DNA of 64,000 nucleotides from Beta vulgaris subsp. vulgaris (GCF_026745355.1 NC_079202.1:28697748-28761747), one strand, 5' to 3'; counted from the first letter of the stretch, positions 1-12,133 are shown. Notes: a model not told the origin generated them from the letters alone. Numbers and translations are program-made.

Positions 1-725
1 CTACAAAAACATGTAGCGGTAACTTTTAGGCGTGTAGTCCAATTTTTTGGAAATAAATAAATTATTTACTTTAGCTAGTTTTTAGGAAAATATCTTTTAA
101 GAATAACTTTAATAAAATCGAAAAACTATTTTATATTTAAAACTGAAATCTTTTCAAAACCGGAAAGATATTTTATTTAATATAAAAGATAAAAGATAAG
201 ATTTTAAAAACCGGTTCAATAAAATCAGAAAATCTTTTAAAAATCTTTTCCTAACAAACTTAAACTAAATTCCCTAAAATAGTGGATCTTAGTTAAAACA
301 ATCCTATAAACTCTAACTGACATATTGGGCGCACAGTTAGAGTTAGGCGCACAACTTTAGAGACTCTTAGGTGTTCCTAAACCAGTTTTAAGTCTTCTTC
401 CCTAACCTTGTTCCTATAGTGCCAGGTCTGTTCCTATCATGGGAACAGAACCAAGTTCCTTTGAGAATTCACCACGAACTTAATTGAGCTTTTACTAAAT
501 CTTAACATGAAGATAATAAATACACCCTAATGTATTCTAATCTTCATTATTCCATGCTTGATTCTTCATCACTCGAACATCTTTACTTTGACCTTTGATT
601 AATTCTCCGTTTTAATCTTCAATCAAGTATTCTCTGTGCTCGAGCATGAGTTACCTTGCAACAACATAAATAGAATATACTATGTCTTTTGTGGTTAAGT
701 CATCTTCAAAACTTAAGGGTCAACA
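1..725 (-). repeat. Copia 3' LTR, truncated by the window start
   Basis: Near-identical to 14318-15020, with small indels (about 20 bp around 195-220 is missing from the other copy). On the minus strand it begins TGTTGACCC; on the plus strand it ends ...gggtcaaca at 725. By comparison with the 5' LTR, roughly 0.8 kb of this LTR lies left of base 1. It contains four GTTCC/GGAAC pentamers within about 80 bp near 400-480. Confidence 0.9.
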
Positions 726-741
726 ATTTACCTCTTTTTGA
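726..741 (-). other. Copia polypurine tract
   Basis: On the minus strand this reads caaaaagaggtaaat directly before the LTR start TGTTGACC, preceded by 'gccatcttc'. This matches the usual SIRE-type context (catcatcaaaaagggggaga then TGTTG) with purine-tract decay. It primes plus-strand DNA synthesis. Confidence 0.65.
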
Positions 742-3621
742 AGATGGCAACAAAAGGCATATAATATAATAATATGTAATACACATAAGTCATATTAAAC
801 TATTTTAACAAAGTATGCAACCAAGTTAAATTAATTATTATAGACTCGTTAATTTATTTAGTATGGAAGAAACTTGAGAACATAATCCATGACTAAAAAA
901 AATTTACTCTGATTGCCTTTCTCTTTCCCCCTTTGGCATCTTTAAAAACATTAGTCGACGATTTCAAAAAGATGAATTTATCTATTAAAACACATCACAC
1001 CACCAAACTTGTGAGAAACAATTTGGTTAGTATAAGTAAATAAAGCATTCAACTCTCAAAACCGCAATCCAAGAATATTAGCCATTCAATAGACGCACAC
1101 ATGCAAAAAGATTAAACTTAGAATTATCAAATTAACAAGTTCCATTGTAGCAGGATTAAGAGAGAAAGATAGAAAAGACAAAGATTAAAAAGTTCATGTT
1201 CCCACAAAAACTAAACTAAGAAAGGTTTAAGGATTAAGAGAGGAAGGTTGCTCGATTTCTTCCACCACATCATTTAGCTTAGCCATCACCTCCTTATGAT
1301 CTTCGGCCTTGGTGTGAGCACCCTTGAGCACATCATCCTCCAACTTCAACAACCGAGAGTTCATCATTTGGATGGAGGAGGAAAGTTCATTAAGGCGTTA
1401 CATGATCACTTGTTGACCTTCCAAAGCCTTGTCAACTTTGTTCATAACCCCTTGCACTAACCCATTCAGATCCTTGGCTTCGGTTGCAAACTCCATCATA
1501 GCTTCCGAATGACCCATAACCAAAGTAAACAAATAGTCCAACCTCTTAGCATGAGCTAGAGTATAGGTTGAACCAATGGTAGGATTTTCAGAAGTAGAGG
1601 GAGTATTTTGAGAAGGATTTGGTGCAGCTGTGTGTTCCTTAGATTTTGGAACAGCAGGTTGTTCCTCTGGGATGAGAACAGCAGCTGTTTCCTTTTCTTT
1701 GGGAACAGAACATGAAGGCTTTGAGGTAGAGGGAGGGATATGATTTTTTTGTGGTGCAATGGGAGATGGATAGTCAGATTTTTGTGGAGATAAAGGAAAA
1801 GGAGGATTGGTTTCCATAGGAACAGGAGTCTGTTCCCTAGAAGAGGAAGGAAGACTCATATCTTCCTTCAATCACCCTACTTCATCTTCTCAAATCTCTT
1901 TCCTCATCATGGAAGGAATTAAGCACTTTCAATTTTAACTCTTTGACTAGTTCAGTGTTTTTGAACCGGTTTCACCATCTCTTAACCACCTTCTTCCCTT
2001 CTTTTTTGCTTCTTTTTCTTTTTCATTTTTCTTTCTTTTTCTTTTTCTATTTTTCTTTTTCTTTCTTTCTTTTTCACTCATTTCATCTCTTTTTCTTCTT
2101 CTTCCTTCATCATCATATCATCATCATCCCATCATCATCAAGTTAGCCTTCCCTTGATTACTTCCCATTCACAACACAAACATTCAATTATTCAAGGCAC
2201 GCACATTCAACATATTTCCCGTAGACACCAATGGTTTGAGCCCGAAATTTTCACATTAAACTTAATAAATTTCGGTTATTAGAGCCCATACCAACAACAA
2301 ATCCTTTTCAATACAATGACTCAATGTTGAATCATTAAGAAGGGAAAGTTTATGTGTTTATGAGAGCTAACAATGAATATAATCAAGTCCAACATGCTAA
2401 CTTGAGCACGTTTAGAAGAGACGAGGAATAAGGCTTTCTTTAGAATGTGAAATAAATTTTGTGTAGGGAAAAGAAGATTTGATCAAGAAATGTTTTCCCT
2501 TTTGACCACCATATTTAACAATCAATTGATCAAAAGAGATATCCGAAAATGGATAGGAACCTCGTTGTTCTTAAATAAACATCGTTCCTCTCACAGGAAC
2601 ACCAGAATTTACCCAAAGTTTTAGCATTAAAATCAATTTGGTTCCCTTTCACCAAGTGTAGACAATTCCTTCTTCATCAATGGAAAAGTTTTCACAAAAT
2701 TCATCCATAAGTTTAGGAATAAACTATTTCCATAACAATTCACAAAAAGATGTTCCCAACCTTGAAACTTGATCATATTAAGCAATTGACGAAAATTTAC
2801 CTTTTACACCAAGAAACATCAATAAAAGCCATGAACATACCTAGTTCCGTGGTATTTTTCGCGCAACTTGTTGTTCCTCTCTCGGGAACATCCGATTCCC
2901 CCTCACTTGTTGCATGTTGTTCTTCACTCCATTTCACATTCTTCATTGTTCTTCCTTTTCTTAGATTCTTGTTGATGAATTGGAGAATATCCATGGGGTA
3001 GGTGATTCAATTTAATGGAGGAAGGAGAGGGTTTTTCGGTTTGTGGGAGGAGAGAGAGTGAGAAGTGTTTTTGGATTCATGATTTTGTGGAGGAGTTTTC
3101 GGTTTTATGAAAAGTAAAACAAAGAGTTAATTTTTTTTTAAGGAAAGGAAATAAAGAAAAAATATAAACCGTGTATAGTACACGTTTTGAAGAAAAAAAA
3201 TCTTCACTAATTAAAAAAAATATCTTCAACTAACTTGAGAGATTAGAAGAGATATAAAAAATCAGATTTTTAGGAAAAAAATCTGAACAGAATATTTTTG
3301 GATTTTTGAATTTTAAAGAAAAAAATCTAACTAATACGCTGGGAACAGCGTTTGGGAACAAAATGGAAAAAAGAAATTTTGCTACTTTGGAACACATTAA
3401 TTCTTTTAATCCTTTGTCATCACTTAAGGCATAGAATTGTCTTATGAACAATAAGGGGAATATTATTGGACATTGGTGAGCAGTTTTCAGACATTTTTAC
3501 TTATACACATGAAATAATCATATAAGAATTGTGATGTATTTAAGCAAATAAAAACATCGAATATGCACATCCAAACATAATGCCAAAGAATAACACAAAG
3601 GGGAATATTGTAGCAATCATT
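742..3621 (-). other. Copia 3' non-pol region with one extra ORF
   Basis: This 2.9-kb stretch lies between the RNase H stop and the polypurine tract. Apart from the 157-codon ORF at 1398-1871 it is AT-rich and holds no gene I can support. 1985-2135 is a polypyrimidine run (ctttt repeats) ending in a cat-trinucleotide tract. Such long 3' regions, sometimes with an envelope-like ORF, are known in SIRE/Maximus elements; here I see no signal peptide or membrane segment of that kind. Confidence 0.6.
1398..1871 (-). CDS. Proline/serine-rich ORF in the 3' region of the Copia element
   Basis: An open frame of 157 codons, function not recognised. The first two thirds are low-complexity and rich in Pro, Ser, Thr, Gln and Lys. 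The last third (from about residue 95) is more ordered, with an amphipathic, probably helical stretch ending in a VMNKVDKALEGQQ-like segment. The DNA continues with helix-like codons toward 1260 in other frames, so the ORF is probably a fragment of a longer one. Its position between RNase H and the 3' LTR matches the extra ORF of SIRE-type Copia elements, but I see no transmembrane segment to support an envelope-like role. It may simply be chance-open repetitive sequence. Confidence 0.35.
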   Translation of the reverse strand: MKEDMSLPSSSREQTPVPMETNPPFPLSPQKSDYPSPIAPQKNHIPPSTSKPSCSVPKEKETAAVLIPEEQPAVPKSKEHTAAPNPSQNTPSTSENPTIGSTYTLAHAKRLDYLFTLVMGHSEAMMEFATEAKDLNGLVQGVMNKVDKALEGQQVIM

Positions 3622-4284
3622 TCAATTGATTAAGCCAAGTTCAAGTCTCAATTTCTCAAACCTATCTCTATTTAAGGGCTTTGTCAAAATTTCTGCAATT
3701 TGACGTTCAGTCTCACAGAATTCCATTTTAATAAGACCCTTTTCAACATTATCTTTCAGAAAGTGATGCCTAATATGGATGTGTTTGACTCTTGAATGAT
3801 GCACGGGATCTTTAGAAATACTAATAGCACTAGTATTATCACAATAGATGGGAACACATTCAAATAATTCCATAGTCACGTAGTTGTTTTATCCATAGCA
3901 TTTGGGAACAACATGCTGCTGCTGCAACATATTCAGCCTCAGTTGTAGATAAAGCAACTGTGTTTTGCTTCTTGGTGCTCCAAGAAACTAAACTATGACT
4001 AAGGAACTGAACCATACCTGATGTACTCTTCCTATTGACCAGATCTCCTGCATAGTCAGCATCCGCAAATCCTTTAATTCAAAGGTATCACTTCTCGAAT
4101 AGAATAGGCTTAAATCATCTGTTCCCTTGAGGTATCTTAGGATTCTCTTCACAGCTGTGAGATGAGATTCCTTTGGATTGGCTTGAAACCTTGCACATAA
4201 CCCTACACTGAAAGCAATATCAGGACGACTTGCAGTTAGATATAGTAATGAGCCAATCATACCTCGATACTTGTTTGTCCACAC
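3622..4284 (-). pseudogene. Copia RNase H domain and RT C-terminus
   Basis: The minus strand encodes two frames of a Copia RNase H. 4284-3988 has the connection segment with YRGMIGSLLYLTASRPDI and a ...HLTAVKRILRYLKGT block. 3879-3622 has CDNTSAISISKDPVHH, then HI.IRHHFL and the terminal AEILTKPL block, all hallmark Copia motifs. RNase H removes the RNA strand during reverse transcription. A frameshift near 4050-3990 and the gap to 3879 break the frame, so this is a decayed end of the polyprotein. The final stop near 3622 is at the expected place for the end of pol. Confidence 0.9.
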
Positions 4285-5340
4285 TTGTTCCTATAGAATC
4301 TTCATCCAATCTGGTTGAAGTTCCCATAGGTGTATGATTACTTTGGATGCTTCCAAACCATACTTTTTCAATAGTTCCTTTATGTACTTTTGTTGATGGA
4401 TGTAGATTCCTTCTTCTGTTTGCTTGATTTGCAACCCCAAGAAGAAGTTAGCTCCCCATCATACTCATTTCAAATTCTTTACTCATGAGATTAGCAAAGT
4501 CCTTGCACAAAGATTCATTAGTGGCACCAAAATCAACATATATTTGAACAACTAATAAATGTTTTCCTTTTGATTTTAAAAACAAGGTTCGATCCAATTT
4601 TCCTCTTTTAAACTCATTTTCAAGAAGGAACTTAGAAAGTCTTTCATACCATGCTCTTGGAGCTTGCTTTAACCCATAAAGAGCTTTGTCAAGCTTAAAG
4701 ACATGATTAGGAAATTCTTTATTTTAAAACCTGGAGGTTGTTCTACGAATACCTCCTCATTAAGATAACCATTTAGAAAAGCACATTTTACATCCATTTG
4801 ATACAATTTAAAACCCATGAAGCAGCAAATGCTATGAAATTCTAATTGCTTCCAATCTTGCAACATGAGCAAAAGTTTCTTCATAATCATCCTTCCTGTT
4901 GATTGTATCCTTTCACAACTAACCTGGCCTTGTTTCTTATATGGTTCCGAACTCATCAATTTGTTTCTAAACACCCATTTAAACCAATAACCTTGTTTGT
5001 TTAGGTTTAGGTTCAAGGTGCCAAACTTTGTTTCTTTCAAATTGATGAAGTTCATCCTGCATAGCTACGATCCAATCAGCATCAGTGAGAGCTTCTTCAT
5101 GTTCCTGGTTCCAACATAGAAAGAAAAGCATGAAAAGCACAAAATTTTCAATTGAGATCTCGTTTGAGTTCCCTTGTTTATGTCACTGATTAGAGTTCCA
5201 CAGGATGGGAACGATGAGTTTTCCAAGGCTTTGGTTGGAAATCCTGGATGGAAACTGGTTTCCTTGATCATCTTCATTTCCCTGTTCTTGGGAACCAGGT
5301 TCAACAATAGTGGATTCATTCACTTGTGTATCATCACCTA
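4285..5340 (-). pseudogene. Copia reverse transcriptase, degenerate
   Basis: The frame at 5055-4669 contains the Copia RT core YQMDVKCAFLNGYL followed by EEVFVEQPPGF; upstream (to about 5340) are remnants of the integrase-RT linker. Downstream to 4285, pieces of the palm and thumb are recognisable in the DNA (for example VQIYVDFGATNESLCK, 4549-4502), but stops and shifts prevent a continuous frame. Several insertions of GTTCC-rich sequence sit in the linker (ten GTTCC/GGAAC in 5101-5400). Non-functional as it stands. Confidence 0.85.
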
Positions 5341-6260
5341 GTTCTTCTTCTCCTCATTGGGAACAGGAACAGGATGTTGTTCCCTTGGCTTTGTTCCCAT
5401 GACTTCGTCTTCCAAAGTCTCATCAATAAGACTTGATCTTTTGCCAATCCTATTTCGAAGTCATCTCAACCTGTGTGCTTGCATCAAATTTATCTGTTTC
5501 ATCAAAAATAACATGCACACTTTCTTCTACACACATAGACCTTTTATTATAAACTCTATAAGCTTGCTACTAGAAGAATATCCTAAGAATACGCTTCTTC
5601 ACTTCTAGCATCAAATTTTCCAAATTTTGTTTCCCATTATTATGAACAAAACATTTACATCCAAATGTTCTGAAATATGTAATATTGGGCTTTTTACCAA
5701 AATACAGCTCATAGGAGTTTTATTTAATAAAGGTCTACCATGGCACGATTTATAATATGACAAGCAGTATTCACAGCTTCGGCCCAAAAGTTTATAGGAA
5801 GACCACTAGCTATCAACATAGTCCTAGCCATTTCTTCTAATGTTCTATTCTTCCTTTCAACAACACCATTTTGTTGAGGTGTTCTAGGGGCGAGAAATTG
5901 TGATCTAACCATTGTCTCTACTAAAGTCATCAACTTAAATTCTCAAATTCTTTGCCATGGTCGGATCTAAGGTGTAGAATTTTGACCACTCAAATTTTGA
6001 ACTTTCTTTGCAAAGACAAGGAACTCATCATAAGTCTCGTCCTTGCTAGAAAGAAAATAACCCAAGTAAATCTAGAGAAGTCATCTACAAAACAACACAT
6101 ATTTCTTTCCACTCCTACTTTGTATCCTCATAGGTCCACATAAATCCATATGAATTAACTCTAAAGGTCTTGTGGTACTTACCACATTTTGGACTTGAAA
6201 GAGGACCTAACATGCTTACCTTTGCGCATGCATCACAAACATGATCTAAATGAAACTTAT
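5341..6260 (-). pseudogene. Copia integrase, degenerate
   Basis: The minus strand from about 6260 to 5720 encodes an rve-type integrase. A first part around 6190-5950 reads as the HMDLCGPMR block and the KDETYDEFLVFAKKVQ block. The second, 5933-5724, has RTPQQNGVVERKNRTL with the catalytic glutamate, then INFWAEAVNTACHIINR. The integrase joins cDNA to the chromosome. Stops (for example near 6065) and a frameshift near 5935 separate the parts. The remaining stretch to 5341 encodes the C-terminal part in broken frames. Confidence 0.85.
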
Positions 6261-6757
6261 AAGGTAAACCTAAAACTAGTTCTTTAGAACGAAGTTTGTC
6301 AAGAAAGAAAAGCTAGCATGACCTAGACGCTTGTGCCATAAAATGAATCATCATCAATAACACTAAGGCATGTAACATTGTTTTTGGGAACAAGGTTGAG
6401 ATCCACAACATATGTGTTCCCTTTCTTGTTCCTTCCAAAATGAATTCCTTTGTGCTATTGTTGATAAATTAAACATTTTTCACTATTAAACTTCACACAG
6501 TTCCCTTATCACAGAATTGGGAAATACTTAACAATTATGCTTTAACCATCAACTAGAAAACAATTATCTATGGAATGTGACGATGACTTACCAACTTTGC
6601 CCATGGCAACTATGTTACCTTTCTTGTTGTCACCAAAAGTCACACTTCCACCATTATAGGCTGAGAGTGAGAGAAATCTTGATTTATCTCCAGTCATATG
6701 CTTAGAACAACCACTGTCTAGGTACCATGTGTTGTTCCCCCTCACTCCAACCTGCAA
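6261..6757 (-). pseudogene. Copia aspartic protease and pre-integrase segment
   Basis: The frame at 6757-6542 begins shortly before WYLDSGCSKHMTGD, the catalytic D-S-G motif of Copia proteases, followed by the GGSVTFGDNKKG flap-like block. The protease cuts the Gag-Pol polyprotein. Downstream, to about 6261, the gag-pre-integrase segment is present in shifted frames, including the SCFLSFLDKLRS-like and HLDHVCDACAKG zinc-ligand blocks. The DSG triad is intact, but the protein is separated from gag and integrase by frameshifts. Confidence 0.88.
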
Positions 6758-7039
6758 GAAAACTAATTGTTAGAGTTAGGAACCCAATCTTTCTTGGGTT
6801 CCTTTCCTTCAGGAACAATAGATTTCTTTTTCCAAATTACTTTACTTGTTTCCAAGTTCTCATTAATGCGACCAAGTCTTTTAGGACAAGAGTTCCTAAA
6901 GTGACCAGTGTTCCCACAAAACATACAAACTTTATCACTTGGTAAATCAACTCTCTTTTTAGGTTTTTCAAATTTCTTTTTGTGATTAAAACCAAGACCT
7001 TCGTTCGTTTTGTTTGAGGGTTCTTAATTCAGTTTGGAA

Positions 7040-8577
7040 TAGGTAGCATTTTCTTTTCATTTCTCATTTGGTGCAGTTCCCCTACAAGTTCATTTTTTCA
7101 ATTTCCAAAAATGAAACATGATTTTTCAATTCGTTTATTTCAGATTTGAAGCTTTGCAAGGGAACTGATTTAATGTCAAATGAACTTACTTCAGGAACAA
7201 ACTCTTTTATTGTGAAACTCAAGCTTAACAAGTAGTTCTCATTTTTAAGATTTTCGAAATCCTCTTTTAATTTAAGATTTTTGTCAAACAACTCGAAAAA
7301 TCTTTTCTCAATATCAATTCGAACACTTTTAAGCCAAGAGGTATGTTCCTTTGCAACATTTAAAGCATGTTGACATTGTTTTAGTTTAATGTCTCATCTT
7401 TGCAATCATTTACAGCGTCAACAATAAACTCAAATAACTTTTCTTTACTTAAAGAATTAAGACGAGTTTTGATGGTGTCTAGACTTGCCTCAAGAGATTC
7501 AATCTCTTCATCAGATTCGGAATTGTCAAGAGCCATAAGACAGAAGTTTGCAGTCTCCTCATTTGGTTGAGGATCATCTTCTTCTTCGGAGTCAGAGTCT
7601 CCCCATGCAGCAACCATAGCTTTCTTCATGTCAGATCGAGTATAGGATTTTGTATTCCTTGTTCCTATCTCTGCTTCGTTCCCTTCCTTTGCCTTTTTCT
7701 TGTTCCCATTGGGGACAATCCTTGATAAGTGCTCAGACTGCCACACTTATGACAAACAAGTTTGTTAGAATATTTCTTATTCTTACCTTTGTAATCTCCA
7801 TTCTTCATGTTCCTAAACATTCTTTTGAATTTTCGGACCATGAGAGCAGATTCTTCTTCATGAGTTTCTGAGTCTTCACTTTCATCAGCTTTTAAGGCAA
7901 TCGATTTTTGCTTGGACATCTCCTTCTCATTGTCCAATTGCAACTCATGAGTCATGAGGGAACCAGCAAGTTGTTCCAAATTGAACTTGTAAAGTCCTTA
8001 GTTTCCTGTAAGGCAGTTACCTTACCATCCATCGATCCCTAGGAAGGCTCCTTAGGACCTTTCGTACCTGTTCCTCAGATGTAATCACTTTCCAAGAGAT
8101 GTTAGCTCATTAATAATATTAGTAAAGCGTGTAAACATGTCTTGGATAGACTCTTTTGATTTCATTTGAAAAAGTTCATATTGGTTCATCAAAAGATCTA
8201 TTTTTGATCTCTTAACTTCACTCGTACCTTCATGAGTGACTTCAAGAAGATCCCAAATTTTTTTGCGGTTTTCATCCCATGACACGATTGTGTTCATGAG
8301 GTCCAAGACCACAATGAAGGTTTTATAGCAAGAGCATTAATTTCCATCTTTTCGAAATCGCTTTATCAAAATCAGATATAGATTTAGGAATTACCTCATT
8401 CTTGTCATTAGTGGTAGTGACTTCAAAATCACCTACCTCTATGACTCTCCATACCTGGTAATTGTCGGCTTTGATAAAGATCTCCATTCTGTTCTTCCAG
8501 TAGTGTGATAAACTTACCATTGAACATTGGTGGCCTCTGCGTAGAGTACCTTCTTCCAGTTTCTCTCTAGTATTCAT
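7040..8577 (-). pseudogene. Copia gag (UBN2-type) with CCHC knuckle and coiled coil
   Basis: Minus-strand frames 8577-8323, 8312-8085, 7979-7665, 7746-7381 and 7291-7082 together cover a Copia gag. They hold the UBN2 region (ending in SIQDMFTRFTNIINELTSLGK), then the zinc-knuckle start KLVCHKCGS, after which a frameshift moves to the frame with EHLSRIVP. There the last cysteine of the knuckle appears replaced. Next come an acidic segment (WGDSDSEEEDDPQPNEE) and a Leu/Lys/Glu-rich coiled coil. Gag forms the virus-like particle that packages the RNA. At least four frame breaks make it non-functional. Confidence 0.85.
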
Positions 8578-8618
8578 ATTTTCAAGATCTTAACTCAACA
8601 GGGTTCCTGATTTTAGAG

Positions 8619-8634
8619 TTCCGCTCTATACCAA
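8619..8634 (-). other. Copia primer-binding site
   Basis: On the minus strand, TTGGTATAGAGCGGAA lies one base after the LTR end ...ATTATAAACA. It resembles the initiator-Met tRNA complement TGGTATCAGAGC with one base missing. This fixes the inner end of the 5' LTR at 8636. Confidence 0.75.
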
Positions 8635-8811
8635 TTGTTTATAATATGAGCTATAAGAGGGGGGTGAATTATAGTGAGAGAATAAGCTATACTTTTTGGC
8701 GATTTTTTTTTTTTTTTTTTTGGCAAATGAAGAGATATATTACCAAAAAAAGAGGTGATTACAAACGCTAATCACACTAGCAAGCATGCTACAAAGATCT
8801 AATACAAGCCA

Positions 8812-10890
8812 TTACACAATCATGTTTCTTCTCATCTCCTCAGAACTTCTAACAGCAATTCTAAATAACACATCTCGAATTACAGTAGAAATAGGAAGAG
8901 CAGTATTAGCAAAAATTTGACTGTTACGTTGCCTCCATATTGCATAAAAGCATTCAGTAACAGCCATCACAAAGAGCTTCCCATTTTTCTTTCTTGCTTG
9001 CCTTTTTGCTGCTTCAGTAATGTCATGAAGGTTGCTACTTATTCTTGCAAACCTCAGACTATGACACACCCCTTGCCACACGTCATTTGCATAATTACAT
9101 AAGAAGAAGAGGTGAGACACTGATTCATCCTCCCTCCTACATAAACTGCAGGTGGTACTACAATTAACACCCCAAAGGCTTAACCTATCTGTAGTTGCAA
9201 GCCTGTTTTGTAACCCAAGCCATAATATAAATTTGCTCTTTGGAGCTGCTTCATTGTTACAAATTAGCCTTCTCTAGTGCACCCTATCAAATTCTCCCCT
9301 TAGAAGCTTATAAGTTTTCCTGATTGAAAACTTGTTACCAGTACTCAGAACTTGCCAGCCTCCAATATTCTGCAGCCATTCCCTGGTGTCAATTATTTTC
9401 CTCAGTATGCAGGACCGCTGAGTACTAACACTTACTGTATCATATGATGCTCTCTTGATATAGTAAGCATGAACCCATTTAACCCAAAGCTTGTCCCTTT
9501 TGAAAGCAATTGCCCACAGAAGCTTGAGCAAGGCTGCTTTGTTCCATATTTCCATGTTGATGATATTCCATCCTCCTGCACTCCTAGGCATTTGAAGAGT
9601 ACTCCAAGCAACAGGAGCTTTTTTTGTTTCTCCAGTTGCCCCTGTCCATAGAAATCTTCTACAAACACTCTCCACAGCCTTGATTATCTTCTTAGATAAG
9701 GGAAAAATATGTGCCCAATAATTCTGCATGCTACTTAGGACTGATTTCACAAGTTGCAATCTCCCTGCATATGATAGCATTTGAGCCATCCATGTTTGAG
9801 CTCTCTGAGTGATCTTCTCCACTAGGGGTTTACTTTCAGCATATGTCAACTTCTTAGCTGATAAAGGAACACCTAAATATTTGAAAGGTAGGTGTCCTAT
9901 TGGCATATGAACAATTGCTGCTAGCTCTTGAGTGACCTCTGCAGTAACACCACTCACATACAAGTTGCTTTTCTCTACACTTGCTGCTAACCCAGAAGCT
10001 TCAGAGAATTTAGAGAAAGCTTCAAACATCAAAGCAATTGAGCTAACATCAGCTCTACAGAACATTAGCAGATCATCAGCAAACATAAGGTGTGTGAGCT
10101 TTAGTTTCTCACATTTGGGATGGTAATTAAAGTTAGGATTCATTTGCATCTCATCTAAACATCTGTTGAGGTATTCCATGCTCAATACAAACAGGAAAGG
10201 GGACAAAGGATCCCCTTGCCTAAACCCCTTCTTTGCATGGAAAGGTTTAGAAGGAACCCCATTGATAAGAATAGCATAGGACACAGTCCTAACACATGCC
10301 ATAATCCACCTTATAAACTTCCCAGGGAAACCCAATTCATGCATCAATTTCTCCAAATAATCCCACTCTACAGAATCATAGGCTTTTCTAATGTCCACTT
10401 TCATTAAACATCTTGGGGACATATGAGCTCTAGAGTATCCCTTAATTAGCTCAGTAGCTAATAATATGTTATCAGCAATGTGCCTATCAGGGATGAAACC
10501 AGACTGAGCTTCACAAATTACTTCACCAATCACAGCTTGCAGCCTATTTGTCAAGATTTTAGATACAATCTTATAAAGTACAGAGCAACATGCTATATGC
10601 CTAAAATCTTTCACCTTGCAAGCATTAGGGATCTTAGGTATGAGAGTAACTGCTGTACAGTTAATAGGTCTGTGCATAAAGGTGTTTGAAAAAAATTCCT
10701 GAACTGCATCACATACATATTGCTTGATAATGCTCCAGCCCTTCTTAAAAAACACTGCATTCATGCCATCAAGCCCTGGGGCTTTATCATCACCAATTCC
10801 TTGTAAAGCAAACTCTATTTCCTCAATTGTAACTGCCCTTATCAAGTCATTACCTGCCTGAGCTGAGAGCACCTTCCCTTTTCTAACCAA
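8812..10890 (-). pseudogene. LINE-A ORF2, reverse transcriptase and zf-RVT part
   Basis: The 10890-9274 frame (538 codons, beginning at a TTG, so it is not a true start) is a LINE RT. It has the DKAPGLDGMNAVFFK entry block, FIPDRHIADNI, LMKVDIRKAYDSVEW with the first catalytic Asp, GFRQGDPLSPFLF, and LTHLMFADDLLMF with the FADD active site. It ends at a TAG after FDRVH. The same frame sense continues to 8812 with a zf-RVT cysteine cluster (CSLCRREDESVSHLFFLC) and a short basic tail. No RNase H domain follows before the poly(A). Between this part and the endonuclease there are two frame breaks (10890-10997). Confidence 0.88.
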
Positions 10891-10996
10891 ATGCTAGGAA
10901 GAGTGTTAGCTTTGGTACCCAGAAGCACCTTATAGAACTTTAAGATTTCTTCTCTAATCTCCTGTGTGTCAGTGATGGTATTTCCAGCATCATCTA

Positions 10997-12133
10997 TTAA
11001 AAGTTAATTTTGTTTTTAACATATCTGGCTTTAGTTGCAGTAAAAAAGAACTTGGTGCTAGCATCTCCCTGCTTGAGCCAGTTAATCCTAGATTTCTGTC
11101 TTAGGATTGCATCTTCAACTTTTGACCAATGTCTCAATTCAGCAAGATATTCTTTCTCTGTTATCTGAGCCTCCCTATTCATGTCAAAATTAGCAAGGCA
11201 GTGAATATCATCAATTTGCTCTCTAAGCTTCTTAACCTTTTCATGAGCTTTACCATGCTGCCGGGAATGCAACTTTTTCAGCTCTTGTTTCACAGCTTTT
11301 AATTTGCCCCACACCTTCTGAAGCCTATAACTGCCCCCTTCAGTGTCCCAGGCCTCTTGAACTATTTTTTCAAAGTCTTCATGTTCAGCCATAACATTTA
11401 GAAACTTGAAGGGTCTGCCCCCTTCTCTCCTTTCTACATCCATATCAAACTTCAGAGGAGAATGATCAGAAGCTCCAGGAGCCAAGTATTGCACCACAAC
11501 CTCTGCATATTCCCCCATCCACTCTTGATTCACAAATGCTTTGTCTATTCTGCTTACTATCCGATCTTCTCCCAAGCTACTATTTGACCAAGAGTAATAC
11601 ATTCCAGTACTTCTAGCCTCCATGAGACTTGTATTCAACAAGAATTCTTCAAAATCAATAGTCTCTGCCTCTGTTATTAGAGCCCCATTTTTCCTATCAT
11701 CAGAGTTAGAAACTGCATTGAAGTCCCCAATTACCATTATTGGTAATTGACCATTTACATGCCCTTGCACCCCACTCCATAAACTCCTCCTATCCACTAT
11801 AGTATGTAGGCCATACACAACCACAAGTTTAAAATTGTGTCTATCACTTATCACATTGCACACTATAAATTGCTCCTGCACATCAATTAGTTGTACTGTA
11901 ACCATAACATGTTGCCACCCAATCCAAATCCTTCCCCTAGGAGAGTGACTGTAATTGCAAAACCATGACCAATCTTTCCCAAAGTTTTTATGAACTTTCC
12001 CCACATTATGACATCTAACTCTAGTTTCAAGCAAAGCACACATAGCAACTCTATTAGAATATAAAAAGGTTTTCACCTCTTTTATCTTGAAGGGATCATT
12101 AATCCCTTTCACATTCCATGCTGTGTAAATCAT
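10997..12133 (-). CDS. LINE-A ORF2, endonuclease part
   Basis: Starts at an ATG that shares its first base with the ORF1 stop. Residues about 1-230 form an apurinic/apyrimidinic-type endonuclease: NVKGINDP, the catalytic glutamate in ALLETRV, the GDFNAVSNSDDR block and the terminal GASDHSPL. After it comes a Lys-rich linker and the INWLKQGDASTKFFF block that precedes RT in plant LINEs. The enzyme nicks target DNA to prime reverse transcription. The frame ends at 10997 by a frameshift: the coding sense continues to the left in another frame (blocks DDAGNTITD and EILKFYKVLLG). Confidence 0.9.
   Translation of the reverse strand: MIYTAWNVKGINDPFKIKEVKTFLYSNRVAMCALLETRVRCHNVGKVHKNFGKDWSWFCNYSHSPRGRIWIGWQHVMVTVQLIDVQEQFIVCNVISDRHNFKLVVVYGLHTIVDRRSLWSGVQGHVNGQLPIMVIGDFNAVSNSDDRKNGALITEAETIDFEEFLLNTSLMEARSTGMYYSWSNSSLGEDRIVSRIDKAFVNQEWMGEYAEVVVQYLAPGASDHSPLKFDMDVERREGGRPFKFLNVMAEHEDFEKIVQEAWDTEGGSYRLQKVWGKLKAVKQELKKLHSRQHGKAHEKVKKLREQIDDIHCLANFDMNREAQITEKEYLAELRHWSKVEDAILRQKSRINWLKQGDASTKFFFTATKARYVKNKINF

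Noticed and set aside
1943..2146. Phe/Leu/Ser-rich 67-codon ORF
   Set aside because: Product of a polypyrimidine ctttt run.
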